Shown here piece by piece: positions 1 through 9,901 of a DNA stretch of 64,000 nt. This DNA is from Aphanomyces cochlioides (taxonomy: Eukaryota; Oomycota; Saprolegniomycetes; Saprolegniales; Verrucalvaceae), in contig JAHQRK010000006.1 of the NCBI GenBank assembly GCA_019828595.1, positions 558,001 to 622,000 on the forward strand, in the 5' to 3' direction. Under the pieces are notes generated by a model, which was not told the DNA's origin, searched no databases, and saw nothing but the letters and a program-made list of their open reading frames with translations. Each line of letters starts with the position of its first letter. The stretch's first letter is position 1. The translations under genes and the position numbers were made by a program.

Positions 1-1541
1 CTGTTGAGCACTTGCTTGGCTTCCTCCATGGCAGTCCAGACGGTTTCGTAGGTCAAGTTGAGCTCGTTGCCAACATCTTCGCAGGCCAAATCCTTTACAA
101 GGACAGCGAGCGACTGTTGAAGCACCAAGTCAGAAGCGCCAGGGGCCAAGACGTCCATGTGTTCGACAGCGTCGATGAGACCCTTCGCCACGGCAATTTG
201 AGCAAGCTGAAGCATGATAGCTTCAGCTTGTTGTCGATGTCGACGGGAGTCTTCATTGCTTAAATCTGTGGCGGCTAGGAATTGATATGGACCAATGTGG
301 GCTGTGTCGTCGCCGAGATACCAACGATGCCACAATGTACGGCAAGAAATGATAGGAAAGGTCCATCCTTCTGGAGCGCGCCGCTTGGAGCCGTCAGTCC
401 ATTGAAAAAGTCCATCTTGGTCTTCATCATGAGCCATGGTAGGCTTCTTCTTGCGATGAAGCGCATAGAATACGGCAAAACAAGTAGAGAGATGTGAAGG
501 TGGTTTCTTGGTCGAGCGGGGAATCGATTGAAGAAGAGCTTCAAATGCAGTGTCAAAGATACACATAAGAGCTGAATCCGAAGAGGCTTCAATGGATTCG
601 ACTGATGTAGCAGCACCGCGGGAGATGGCTAACTGGATGAGCTTTTCCATAACATGCTTGGCCCAAAACTTGGCGCGTCGCGTCAAATGTGTGGCCAGAT
701 CTCGCGATGTGAGACGTCGAAAGGGACAAATTCGACGGGTCGAGTCACCACGAAACCAGAAACGCCACATGGAGCGGCAGGACACTTTGGGGAAATGCCA
801 ATCTTGAGGGGCGAGGCGCATAGTTCCGTCCGACCACTCGAAGAAGGCAAAGTCATTATCTCGGTCTCGATTTGTCTTGTGGATTTTCTTTGACACGAGA
901 GGAAAGCTGGACTTTCGCTTACGGCAAGGCATATCGTTCGAACCATTTGACATCCATGAGATCGATAACTCTGGCATCCGAATGGCCGATGGGGGCAAGC
1001 AAATAGAAGGAACATGTCGGGGGGTTGGACGAAGACTCTTCAGACGCAGCGGGGCAGTGGATATTTGCACACCTTGGTTCGAACTGACAGCTAGAAACGA
1101 ATTAGACGGCATGACTGAGTCTCTCTTTTCATCGCTCGACGACGAAGATGTCGTGGAGGCGGTGGAAGTTGGGGGCATCTCTACAACAGGTGGATCTTCT
1201 TCCATAACGGTGTCTTCGACTTCCGGTGGAATATCGACAGTAGCAGGTTCAGGGTCAATTAAAGTTGGTTCGATGGTCGGGATAGACTCCGTAGGTTCTG
1301 TTTTGATGTTCACAGACTGCAAAATTGCATCTGTGAGAGCTTTAATCGCTGTTTGAACGAGTGGAGCGGTGGAAATTCCGGGGGACATTGCACCACGATT
1401 GTCTAGATTTTGCCAGATCCGATCTGGCAAACCGTCAACTTGTTCCTGGAGAGATTCCAGTCGCGATTGCATGCCGTTCAGCGTGTCTGTGAGCTTGAGG
1501 AACTGGAGCACCAACATGGATCCATCGCAGGTCATCGCCAT
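1..1541 (-). CDS. GCR1_C-like W-domain protein, two domains, C-terminus beyond window
   Basis: Open on the minus strand from an ATG at 1541 to the window edge, so the 3' end is missing (513 codons visible). Residues 1-60 form a predicted coiled coil close in sequence to the start of the gene at 8090 (both contain an LP-x-RIWQ-x-LD motif). Residues 60-230 are Ser/Thr/Pro/Glu-rich linker. Two W domains follow: about 235-345 (EWSDGTMR, CRSMWRFWFRGD) and about 379-500 (FQWTDGSKRRAPEGWTFP, LWHRWYLGDD, then IGPY). Family resemblance to GCR1_C (the DNA-binding domain of yeast Gcr1 and of Crypton transposases) is my comparison by eye. A nuclear DNA-binding role is inference. It is transcribed divergently from the gene at 2578. 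An alternative start is the ATG at 1535. Confidence 0.8.
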   Translation of the reverse strand, partial: MAMTCDGSMLVLQFLKLTDTLNGMQSRLESLQEQVDGLPDRIWQNLDNRGAMSPGISTAPLVQTAIKALTDAILQSVNIKTEPTESIPTIEPTLIDPEPATVDIPPEVEDTVMEEDPPVVEMPPTSTASTTSSSSSDEKRDSVMPSNSFLAVSSNQGVQISTAPLRLKSLRPTPRHVPSICLPPSAIRMPELSISWMSNGSNDMPCRKRKSSFPLVSKKIHKTNRDRDNDFAFFEWSDGTMRLAPQDWHFPKVSCRSMWRFWFRGDSTRRICPFRRLTSRDLATHLTRRAKFWAKHVMEKLIQLAISRGAATSVESIEASSDSALMCIFDTAFEALLQSIPRSTKKPPSHLSTCFAVFYALHRKKKPTMAHDEDQDGLFQWTDGSKRRAPEGWTFPIISCRTLWHRWYLGDDTAHIGPYQFLAATDLSNEDSRRHRQQAEAIMLQLAQIAVAKGLIDAVEHMDVLAPGASDLVLQQSLAVLVKDLACEDVGNELNLTYETVWTAMEEAKQVLN

Positions 1542-2577
1542 TCTTGCCTTGTGCAAACACCACTTGAACTATCCGAATCCGAATAAAAAATGCCGTTTTA
1601 CATATTTTATTACAGGAAATTTTTTCTCATAAAAGACATACAAATATCAAGTACACATTGAAATCAGAGGATTGCAAGTCAGCTTGGATTCGACGGAATG
1701 TTCGGCTCTCGAAGTGAGGAAGGTGCAGCAAGACAAAGACGCTCGTGCTCCACGACGGATTGCTGCCTGTCAGCATAACGAGCTGCGTGGTAAAAGATGC
1801 TCAACTCGATGACCATTTCCAACAGATTCTTGACACGAAAGATGGATAAGATTTCGGGGCAGTACGAACGCTTGCTTGCCCAATCTTTGGTTGCTACTCC
1901 TTCTAGACACGATGCCACGGCAAAACCTTTCGAGCCCTCTGGGCTTAGCAGTAGGTCCTCCTGATGGGATCCTGATATATTGTCCACTGTTTAACGAGCT
2001 CATGACAACCGGCATGATGCCCGAATGGTCGACTTGGGTTGACGTCGCGGATTTTCGACTCAGACAAAAAGGCGCCATTAGGTTACGCGCCAAAGTTGAC
2101 TTGAAATTTGTATGCATGTCCGCTTTGATATGTAAAATACGGCGAATATTTCCAATTATTTTCCGTTTCACTATACATGCACAGAGAGGGCGGCCGCCCA
2201 CGGGTCGCCGTGTCGAGTTCGCTGCATTCCAGCTTAGTGAACGCTCCCCAATTGAGATATGAAGTGTCTGTCGGTCCATTCTTTCAAATAGGACACATTG
2301 TCAAGTCGTCGAGAAGGGCGGAGCTAGCTAATGCGTCTGTGACTACTGTAGATAGCCATTCCCGCAGCCGATCGACATGACAGCATTGCAAGGTCATGGT
2401 CAATGCTAGAAGTCCAAGGCTCGCCAAGCTGCAGCTACGCATTTGTTAGGTCAAGCTTTTCTGTTGAAAGGTCCACAGAAGCACGTGGACGTGGGACAAT
2501 CATGGCATGGGTGCGCCCGCACTCTACATGGGTACTCCAGCCCACTCTCTCTTTCATTTCCAACGAAGAGAAGCGTG
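1542..2577. other. Intergenic region with a possible minus-strand gene fragment at 1679-1987
   Basis: This spacer lies between two divergent W-domain genes. Minus-strand frame 1987-1679 reads about 100 residues of coding-like composition (LSPEGSKGFAVASCLEG, CPEILSIFRVKNLLEMVIEL) ending in a stop at 1679. It has no ATG; the first codon is GTG. A different frame just upstream (about 2070-1985) also looks coding-like, so it may be an exon or a decayed gene. I do not recognise the protein. Nothing else is clear here. Confidence 0.25.
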
Positions 2578-4866
2578 ATGGCCTCCTCGCTTGATGAATC
2601 AACAGACTCGACGTGGCAATGGGTCCAACGACGGCTGAAGTACGTCGAGATGCAGATTGAAACGCTCCCACACAAGTTTGTCTGCGCGCTGGACGACCGT
2701 GAAGAGAGCGTCAACCGAAACATCGTCGCGATGCTAGAGAAGATGAACCGCCGCCTTGATGCCATCGAAGCACAAATGACCAGTCTACCCGACGACATCG
2801 AGCAGCGCATTCAAGCTACGGTCGCTCAGCACGATGGTCATAAAGCTTCCAACGTTGACAGCGCGGCGCAAACGATGCATCCCATGTTTGCCAACAACAT
2901 GGCAACAACCGGCGTCTTTGGCCACCAGCATCCGATGCTCCAACCGTCGCCACCGTTGATCTTTCCGCCGACGCCAGTAAATGGTCTCAGTAGCGACGAT
3001 GAAGAAGACTCGATTGACCTATACTGGGCCAACGCCGCCAAGGAAAACCAAAGGAATGGCGGTGAAAACGCGAGTCAGCAGGCCGTCGAGGACATTCAGA
3101 GCAATGTTAACTGGCTGGCAGACAACCACAGCGACCAAGGCACGGTCGACACAATCTTACGACATGAAGAATCGCTCCTCGCCATGAAAATGGACGCCGC
3201 GACGCTCAACCCAGTCCAAGACTTGAGTAACGAATCGCTCGAGGGCGACGCCGCCGCGATCCTCCCGACGAGTCCACTCACATGGCGCTTCCCCGTCACT
3301 CGTTGCGATATTCTCTGGCGCCATTGGTTCTACGGCGACGGCGTGAAAGGGCCGTTCCGTTACTTCCGCGGCGACGATCACAATGCGAAGCTCCATTTCC
3401 AAGCCCAGACTGTTATTGACAAGCTCCTCGAGACGGCGATTGCTGCTGGTCTTGTGACTGGCATCGACGATCTCCTAAAGAAACCACCGGCGGAGTTCAT
3501 GGCTATCTTCCACACGGCATTCAATGAAATCGTTGCTAAATGCGAGTCCAAATCCAAAGTTGCGGCGTCGGCGTGGACATTTATGCAGTTGTTTGATGAA
3601 ATCGACCGCCTTGCTCGAGAAGACGAAACAAAGAACGGCAGCTATGCGCCACCGTCGTTTGTTCGAACCATCGACAAGTCGCCACAGCAGCCAAGTCTGC
3701 CATCTCCACACACATTCGAAGAAGTCAAAGCCCCGCCGCCGATTCAGCCCGCTCCATCCGAGCGTCTCGAAGACATCAAGACGGCCAAAAGCGTCCGCTT
3801 TGGAGACAATGCGTCGGCGTCGTCTTCAACGTCGTCCATGTCGATTGCAGTGCCGTCACCTACGTTTGAAAAATCCGCCAGAATGCCGTCGACACCTGAA
3901 GACGACGACCGCACCATGTCAAACGTCTCCTCATCCATCACGGAAGACTCTGTCGATATGGAACGACCCATCACCGGCGATTTCTACCATGTCTGGAGTG
4001 ACGGAGCGAACCGCCGCGCACCAGAAGGCTGGCGGTGGCCGTCTGTGTCGTGCCGGGAAATGTGGATTTTGTGGTTTCGCGGCGATCCCGACAACGAAGT
4101 CGGTCCATTCCGCAACCTCGAGCCTGCCGACATGTGCGGCACGTCCAAAGACATCTACTGCTACTCGAAGATCGCCATGGACAAACTGGTCGACATCGCC
4201 TTAGCCAACCTCTTTGTCCAGACAAAGTCCGTCCTCGAAGAACTCAATGAAGACGAACTTTTGTCGGTGTTCGACCAAGCCTACGACGTCTTGCTCCACC
4301 ACAACCCCGACGGCAATCTCGTCGGTCCCAACCGCGACCAACTGCGGCCTGAGAACGCGTCGTCCTTTGGCGCTCGCACGATCGGCCACCGCATTTCCAA
4401 ACTCCACACGAGCCGCCGCGCAGAATTGAGCTACCAGTGGTCCGACAATGTCATTCGACGGACGCCGCCAGGATGGATCTTCCCTGTTACGACCTGCAAG
4501 GCGATGTGGATCCTCTGGTTCCGTGGCGATACTCGCGCTCACGTGGGACCGTTCTACGACCTTCGCGAAGTCGACGTTCCACACATTCAATCGCGCGCAG
4601 AGCTCCTTCGAGCGCGGTACGTCATGACAACGCTGATTGAAATCGCCGTGCAGAACAAATGCGCACCATCCGTCGGTGTCATTGAGCAAATGCCGCTCGC
4701 CGTGCTGCTCGATGTCTTTACAATGGCGTTTTCCATCATGGCGAATCAAATTCCAGACGACCACCGCGCCGGCGACAAGTCTGGCGACTGGAAAGACGGC
4801 ACTGTGCTCTGTCAGCGAGTGTACACGGCGTACCAGAACCGCCGACGACCACGCGTTGACATGTAA
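2578..4866 (+). CDS. GCR1_C-like W-domain protein, three domains
   Basis: A 762-residue protein. The frame is open further upstream, but only from a TTG; the first sensible ATG is at 2578 (MASSLDESTDS) and places the coiled coil at the N-terminus as in its relatives. Residues 10-80 have two coiled-coil stretches with the family LP motif (ETLPHKF, TSLPDDIEQRI). Three W domains follow. The first, about 234-345 (WRFPVTRCDILWRHWFYGD), lacks the leading W-x-DG segment. The second, about 469-605, has WSDGANRRAPEGW and MWILWFRGD. The third, about 618-735, has WSDNVIRRTPPGW and MWILWFRGD. Linkers are acidic and Ser-rich. This is one of the two three-domain members. Function is unknown; multivalent DNA binding is the simplest guess from the domain comparison. 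Confidence 0.85.
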   Translation: MASSLDESTDSTWQWVQRRLKYVEMQIETLPHKFVCALDDREESVNRNIVAMLEKMNRRLDAIEAQMTSLPDDIEQRIQATVAQHDGHKASNVDSAAQTMHPMFANNMATTGVFGHQHPMLQPSPPLIFPPTPVNGLSSDDEEDSIDLYWANAAKENQRNGGENASQQAVEDIQSNVNWLADNHSDQGTVDTILRHEESLLAMKMDAATLNPVQDLSNESLEGDAAAILPTSPLTWRFPVTRCDILWRHWFYGDGVKGPFRYFRGDDHNAKLHFQAQTVIDKLLETAIAAGLVTGIDDLLKKPPAEFMAIFHTAFNEIVAKCESKSKVAASAWTFMQLFDEIDRLAREDETKNGSYAPPSFVRTIDKSPQQPSLPSPHTFEEVKAPPPIQPAPSERLEDIKTAKSVRFGDNASASSSTSSMSIAVPSPTFEKSARMPSTPEDDDRTMSNVSSSITEDSVDMERPITGDFYHVWSDGANRRAPEGWRWPSVSCREMWILWFRGDPDNEVGPFRNLEPADMCGTSKDIYCYSKIAMDKLVDIALANLFVQTKSVLEELNEDELLSVFDQAYDVLLHHNPDGNLVGPNRDQLRPENASSFGARTIGHRISKLHTSRRAELSYQWSDNVIRRTPPGWIFPVTTCKAMWILWFRGDTRAHVGPFYDLREVDVPHIQSRAELLRARYVMTTLIEIAVQNKCAPSVGVIEQMPLAVLLDVFTMAFSIMANQIPDDHRAGDKSGDWKDGTVLCQRVYTAYQNRRRPRVDM

Positions 4867-5862
4867 ATCGTGCGGCGATCCGTCACTGAGAAAGAGAATT
4901 GAAAAGTGGAAGTGAGTTTTGAAGTTTTAACAATCTTAAAGATGGAAGTCCGGCCATGGAATGCGATGGAAGATCCCCTTGGTCACTGCGTCGAGCCCGG
5001 GTGGCAAATGTGACCGAAGCATTCGACGTTAGCCGATTCGCAGGTCCACTGGGATGAGCCGTCGATGGATATCTTGCATGACAGGAGAGATGGAAATCCA
5101 CCAGCGGAAGGCATGGACGACGACGAGCACGGAATGCAATGACTCGATGGAGAGAAAAGAGAGAGGAAAGAGCGATTGACGACGACGCGCTAACATGCCG
5201 CGGCGTGGTTTTCCTCGGATCGATGCAATAGACGCAATGACGGTACGTGGAGGACAAGCAAAGCTATGGAGCGGCAGATTGATATGCACATCAAGCCACC
5301 GGTGAAACGCCATGGCTTTGTTGCTTGAGTGCATGTGAAGGCGCGAGTTTCATGTGACTCGGAACTCCATGGATAACGCCAAGGACAAGTGGAGCTGATG
5401 TTTCCTCAGTCATCGTCACGAATCCAAGCAAGATGGAAAGAACGATGCGTTACCACCTCAATCTCCGTGGAGCATTAAATTCCGTTGCCACGACCACTCT
5501 CGTGGAACTTTTCTACCACATCGGTGTCATCATGATGCGTTACGTCCACGTTCTCGAAGGTCCAGATGAGCTCCTGCTGGGCTCCTGAGAAGTTGAGTCG
5601 ACTGGCAGCGCATGCAGCATCCATTGAGACACAATCCGAGACAAAACATGGCCGCCTTCATGTCTGTGTCGCCATGACGTATTGCCTTGAATGAAGTCGT
5701 GGGATGTCGAAACCGCCGCGCGGAATGGAGTAAGTTTAATCTTGGCTACTGAGGCAAGGGATTTGAAGGAGAGCCATCGGGGGGACGCGCAAGTTCATCT
5801 TGAGGTTGAGGGAGCTTCACCACCTCATTTTTGAATTTTCCAAAGAGAAGCAACACAAACAG
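4867..5862. other. Intergenic region with traces of decayed minus-strand coding
   Basis: No intact gene. Minus-strand stretches around 5620-5475 (about 49 codons from an ATG near 5620, reading MDAACAASRLNFSGAQ and WTFENVDVTHHDD) and 5334-5029 (AMAFHRWLDVHINLPLHSF) have coding-like composition in successive frames, separated by stops. They may be exons of an unrecognised gene or a relic. The rest holds nothing I can name. Confidence 0.2.
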
Positions 5863-6153
5863 ATGTGCGCATCAAGTCCATGGACAAAGTCCGACTTACC
5901 AGTCATCAGCGTCGCCAAACAAAACTCGACGACGTGTCAAGCATGCCATGAACGTATCGACGTGGGATCGATTCGAGTCGGCGTCGTCTTCCACCACGTC
6001 AAGGGATACATTTGTCTCGACTGGCACCACTTGACGTGTTGCGAAACCCCCGCGCATCTCTTGGGCGCGGCCGACGACCTCGATCTCCTCGACGACAAGC
6101 AAAAGCAAACCTTCCAGCACTTTGTCCATTCCCAAGCCTCGCTCTGTCACTGA
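5863..6153 (+). CDS. Small orphan PARP-type zinc-finger protein
   Basis: A protein of about 96 residues from the ATG at 5863 (an in-frame upstream codon at 5800 would add 21). The body matches the zf-PARP fold: AKQNSTTCQACHERIDVGSI gives C-x(2)-C and the I-x-x-G element, then RVGVVF, and later WHHLTCC supplies the His and Cys ligands (C2HC). After that come helices ending in a DDKQKQTFQHFV segment, where PARP fingers have the GWxxL-xx-xDQ helix. In PARP1 and DNA ligase III such fingers recognise DNA nicks and ends. Here there is no catalytic domain, so the protein is a stand-alone finger or an exon of a larger gene whose other parts I cannot see. Zinc ligands look intact. Confidence 0.65.
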   Translation: MCASSPWTKSDLPVISVAKQNSTTCQACHERIDVGSIRVGVVFHHVKGYICLDWHHLTCCETPAHLLGAADDLDLLDDKQKQTFQHFVHSQASLCH

Positions 6154-6787
6154 GCTACCCTGAGTTGTATGAATCGCCGCTGACTGAACTCTATCAACAA
6201 CGCTATCGTTCATGTTGTCCTTTCCTTCCAGAGTCCAATCTCCCGCGCTAGTCTGTGTTATGTGTAATCGCCGTGAATAGACTTTGAGTTGACAACATGT
6301 TCATTTGACTTCCTGCATTCGACATGGAGTTCTACGCGCTGCGGAGTCCAAATCTCTGGAGAGGTTTTCCTGTGAGCGTCTGCCGATGGATCCTTCGCAA
6401 TCTGCGAGCTCTCGGACAGCATCCCCCGAGTTCATGGGGGTGAGATGAAGCGTCGTGAAGTCGTTCCTGACCACAATGGCGCGGTAATCCACAGAATACA
6501 GTCGAATATGTTGCACCGCGCGCGATCTTGTGGTCACCTGAGTGTCATGAAGCTAAAACTTGACTACGGTAGCTGGATTGGGAGGGAGTTTTGACGAACA
6601 CAGTACAAGGGAGAACATGACTACCCATGAGAGCCAAGCATAGATTCATGGGCGTTGATGGAGGTGTCTTGGATGAGGTGCTTCGGGTTTGTCGAAGTTT
6701 TTGTGGTGGAACTTTCATATTTCGAATGTTTGGGAGGTGGATGCAATCCTGGAATGAGAAACGTTCATTGCCCCAAACGTCGTCGAG
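6154..6787. other. Intergenic region
   Basis: A minus-strand frame at 6537-6301 (78 codons, with RLYSVDYRAIVVRNDFTTLH) has plausible composition but no recognisable relative and is probably chance or a relic. No other feature seen. Confidence 0.3.
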
Positions 6788-7915
6788 ATGACCACGGTCC
6801 ATGAGATGCTTGTCGCGATGGACACTCGCTTGAATCGCGTCCTGGAAGCGATTGAACTTCTCCCTCAGAGAATTTGCCAACGCCTTCAATCCAGCCATGA
6901 ATCCTCGTCCTCCAGCAAGTCGCCGACGATCACGATGACGATTCAAGAGTTCACTCAAGCTGTTCTCGACGCCGCGAGTGGACTACAGCACAAGGAGCAT
7001 TCTCCACTGAGCTCTAGCATATCCATCGCCACGCTTTGCATCAATCAAGCTCAAGATCAACCAGTTCCGAAGACGCAAGACGATCCAACTTCAATTGAAC
7101 CGGCAAAACTTGCATTCTCGACTCCACAGTTCGAAGATCCGAATGTGGAACCCCACGACTCACACTTGACCTTGTCCTTGACGTCACCAACACTTCCGTT
7201 AGACGCACAACCAGAACGATTACTGTCTGCACTGCCAACGACGACTTCAACAACGCATGAGGCCGAGCCCAAACCTGTCCAAGCGATATTGCCGCCATCC
7301 TCGCTATCCAGTCGCGTTGATCCCAAGCCGAAGAAACGCAAAATGGCGCCACCCTGCTCCCAGCGAGATATTAGCGCCGCGTCAATGGTCACTTCAACCA
7401 CTCCAGTTCCCCAAACGTCCTCAGCGCAGACAGCTCAATGCCTCGTCGCTGGCCCAGGGACATTCAAATGGACGGACGGACAAGTTCATCGCACTCCTGA
7501 GACTTGGCAATGCCCCGCGACGACATGCAAGACTCTGTGGACGTATTGGTTCCACGGCGATCCGATCAACCAAGTCGGTCCATTTCATCTGCTAGAAGAC
7601 AGCGACGTGCGATCTGCCAAGTCGAGGCGGTTGCTCCAACGTGGTCGCGCTGTCATGTCGACGTTGGTTCAGACTGCTCTTTCCCACAACTTGGCCGCAT
7701 CTACCGGCGCCTTGACAGCTTTATCCGCCGTCGAACTCACGGACGTCTTTGACAAAACGTTCGAGTTGTTCCTGGATAAAGCAGACGACGGCGCGCTCCG
7801 CCGCCGTGGCTTTGAGAAGATTCGATGGGACCAGATCATCTACTACATGTACGGCTCCGTCTTTGAGCTCATGACGACCCAAGCGACGCCAAGCGCTTCC
7901 AACACGTTCGTATAA
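6788..7915 (+). CDS. GCR1_C-like W-domain protein, one domain
   Basis: A 375-residue protein from a clear ATG. Residues 1-40 form the family coiled coil (DTRLNRVLEAIELLPQRI), followed near 50 by the TIQEFTQAVLDAA segment that is shared with the gene at 14291. A linker rich in Ser, Thr, Pro and Gln with a basic patch (PKPKKRKM) could carry a nuclear localisation signal. One W domain lies at about 226-365: WTDGQVHRTPETWQCP, CKTLWTYWFHGDPINQVGPF, then RGRAVMSTLVQTA, VFDKTFELFL and the C-terminal YYMYGSVFELM block. That complete C-terminal block makes this a good reference for the full domain. Function unknown. Confidence 0.85.
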   Translation: MTTVHEMLVAMDTRLNRVLEAIELLPQRICQRLQSSHESSSSSKSPTITMTIQEFTQAVLDAASGLQHKEHSPLSSSISIATLCINQAQDQPVPKTQDDPTSIEPAKLAFSTPQFEDPNVEPHDSHLTLSLTSPTLPLDAQPERLLSALPTTTSTTHEAEPKPVQAILPPSSLSSRVDPKPKKRKMAPPCSQRDISAASMVTSTTPVPQTSSAQTAQCLVAGPGTFKWTDGQVHRTPETWQCPATTCKTLWTYWFHGDPINQVGPFHLLEDSDVRSAKSRRLLQRGRAVMSTLVQTALSHNLAASTGALTALSAVELTDVFDKTFELFLDKADDGALRRRGFEKIRWDQIIYYMYGSVFELMTTQATPSASNTFV

Positions 7916-8089
7916 TCAATTAATTTCTTCCACTGACGGACTTAGCATTGTTCATCCGATGGATGGAAGAGATCGTCGAGAAGTTCCATCGTCTCCCAGT
8001 TACGTGGTGAACGATGCGGCAGTTTTCCAACGGTGGCCGAGTCCAACTGCCTCACTCGCCACGAAACGAAACGCCCTTGCTCCCTCGAC

Positions 8090-9547
8090 ATGGACGCGAT
8101 CAATCTCCATGACCTACAGCTCCTCAAGCTCACGAATGCGCTCAACGACATGACGCTGTGTCTGAAGAACCTCCAACACCAAGTCGACGCGTTACCAGGT
8201 CGGATCTGGCAAACACTCGACAGTCACGACGGCACAACCAACGTGGAGATTGTCAAAGGAGCGCTGAAGATGCTCTTGGATACGATTTCAACTCCATCTA
8301 CGACCAGACAGACGAGTCCTGCAGCATCTAAACGTCCCCAGAGATCGCCAACGCCACAGTCAGTGTCGTCCCCAAGTGCTCCGAATGTTTCCAAGACACA
8401 AAGTCTGGACGCGACGTCCCAATGGCGGGCAAAGCGGAAGCGAGTAGAGTCCCTAGAGGCCACGAGGTCTCTACCAGTCTCTCCCCGACCAACTCTATCG
8501 ACTCCAAGAGCTCCAGAAGAACGACAACGTAGTCATCCCGATGCATCTCAATATCAAGTCCATGCTACCTCGACGCCACGGCAACCTTCCAAGGCGAACG
8601 CCGATGTCTTACTCCAACTGGCAAGTCGGCTCAGTTCCGCATCGCAAGTGGAGAAAACGCCGCCGAGACGATTGTCCATCTCGATCAAGAGTGAGACGAC
8701 GGAAGCAACAGCGTCGTCGTCGGGAAACAAGTTCATGATCTATCAACCGACAGGCCGACAATTCTCTGACCTTCCGCCATTTTCATACCAACCATCGCCA
8801 ACGACGTCGCCGCTCGTCGAGGAACTTCCATCGCCAGCTCATGAACGCATCAAGATCGAGCACAGCCCGATTCCAGCCAGAGAAGTCGAGGAACGAAGGA
8901 GCGAGAGGGAGTCTCCTACTCCTGCCACTGCCGAAGCCAGTGGTTCTTTACAACCAGACGACTTGGAGGACAACCAAGACACTCCACAGCCACGGAAGAC
9001 AACAGAGAGCATGAATCACGATGGAAAGAATGAAGGAAATACTGCAGAGACCATAAGAAAGGCTCAGCGCACAGTACCTCGTCCTCGCAAAGCAACGCCA
9101 CGCAAATGGAAATTCCCCGCTGGCCCAAGTCGAGATCTATGGCTTCGATGGTTCCACGGCGATCCTGCCGACGAAGATCGTGGTCCTTATCGGCTGCTGG
9201 AGTGTACGAAGAGCCAAATCGCCCGTGATGCAAAGATGCTCATGGAGACAATGGTCGATGTGGCAATCCAACACGGTTTGACTCAGTCGGACGAGGCCTT
9301 GGCGGCATTGCCTACGCCGAAACTCTTGGCCGTCTTTGACAAGATCTTTCCCCAGTTGGTCGGGACTGCGACAAACGACAGCGTCATGCAGGCACCTGGA
9401 TTTCAAGGACTGGAGTATGAAGAGCTGCTTGAAATGGATTTTCGATCGGTGCTACGAAGATTACAACATGGAAAGCAGAAAACAATGCGTAAGCCTAGCG
9501 ATTCCAAGTCCTGTCGAAAGATCGAGGCAATGGTCCAAGCTAAATAG
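8090..9547 (+). CDS. GCR1_C-like W-domain protein, one domain (partner in a 678-bp duplication)
   Basis: A 485-residue protein. The frame opens at a GTG (8033), but the ATG at 8090 aligns with the start of the gene at 1541. The N-terminal coiled coil ends in LPGRIWQTLDSH, nearly the same as in that gene. A long Ser/Thr/Pro linker with basic patches precedes one W domain at about 338-470: RKWKFPAGPSRDLWLRWFHG, GPYRLLE, VFDKIFPQLV. The usual W-x-DG lead-in and the Cys before the MW motif are missing. Bases 8801-9478 recur without change I can see at 11630-12307 in the chimeric gene downstream. The C-termini differ after the duplicated block. Confidence 0.85.
   Translation: MDAINLHDLQLLKLTNALNDMTLCLKNLQHQVDALPGRIWQTLDSHDGTTNVEIVKGALKMLLDTISTPSTTRQTSPAASKRPQRSPTPQSVSSPSAPNVSKTQSLDATSQWRAKRKRVESLEATRSLPVSPRPTLSTPRAPEERQRSHPDASQYQVHATSTPRQPSKANADVLLQLASRLSSASQVEKTPPRRLSISIKSETTEATASSSGNKFMIYQPTGRQFSDLPPFSYQPSPTTSPLVEELPSPAHERIKIEHSPIPAREVEERRSERESPTPATAEASGSLQPDDLEDNQDTPQPRKTTESMNHDGKNEGNTAETIRKAQRTVPRPRKATPRKWKFPAGPSRDLWLRWFHGDPADEDRGPYRLLECTKSQIARDAKMLMETMVDVAIQHGLTQSDEALAALPTPKLLAVFDKIFPQLVGTATNDSVMQAPGFQGLEYEELLEMDFRSVLRRLQHGKQKTMRKPSDSKSCRKIEAMVQAK
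8801..9478 (+). repeat. Duplicated block, copy 1 (678 bp, offset 2,829)
   Basis: Copy at 11630-12307. Translations in three frames are the same over the block, and I found no mismatch by eye. Single differences appear right at the edges (8800/11629 and 9479/12308). This is recent duplication or gene conversion in direct orientation. Confidence 0.9.
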
Positions 9548-9901
9548 TGCCCCAGTCGCTGGTAACAGTTTCTCGATAATTCTTGTTGATATTGGGTAGA
9601 AACTCTCGTCGCTATCGACAACTTCAGAAATGACTACGTACCTTACTCTCGTGAGTTGAATAAACTCAAGCTACGAGAGTGCTTACTCCCCTCAGCAGTC
9701 CCTCGGTGTCCCAAACCTGCAGAACATTCTTTCGTGTCCAACCGATTCCACCCTACCAGTGACTACAATCGTATCCGGTAAGGTGCCTGCAAGCGGCCTG
9801 TGTACACCGCATGGACCTACAGCGACTTTGCCTCTCCAACATTATCCATACTGGACAAAGACGAATCCGAAAAAAATATTCCTGGGGGCATCCAGCACTC
9901 C
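9548..9901. other. Intergenic region with imperfect hairpin and a 29-bp repeat
   Basis: Bases 9596-9624 (starting GTAGAAACTCTCGTCGC) recur at 12683-12711, downstream of the other copy of the duplicated block. An imperfect hairpin lies at 9646-9681 (ACTCTCGTGAGTT against AACTC and ACGAGAGT). A TATCCGGTAA variant of the promoter-like motif sits at 9772-9781. Confidence 0.5.

Noticed and set aside
1770..2279. 169-codon minus frame
   Set aside because: Arg/Ser-rich composition, overlaps a better frame, no recognisable content.
3524..4204. 226-codon plus frame inside the three-domain gene
   Set aside because: Arg/Ser/Pro-rich shadow of the real frame at 2578-4866. The same applies to 4201-4764 on the minus strand.
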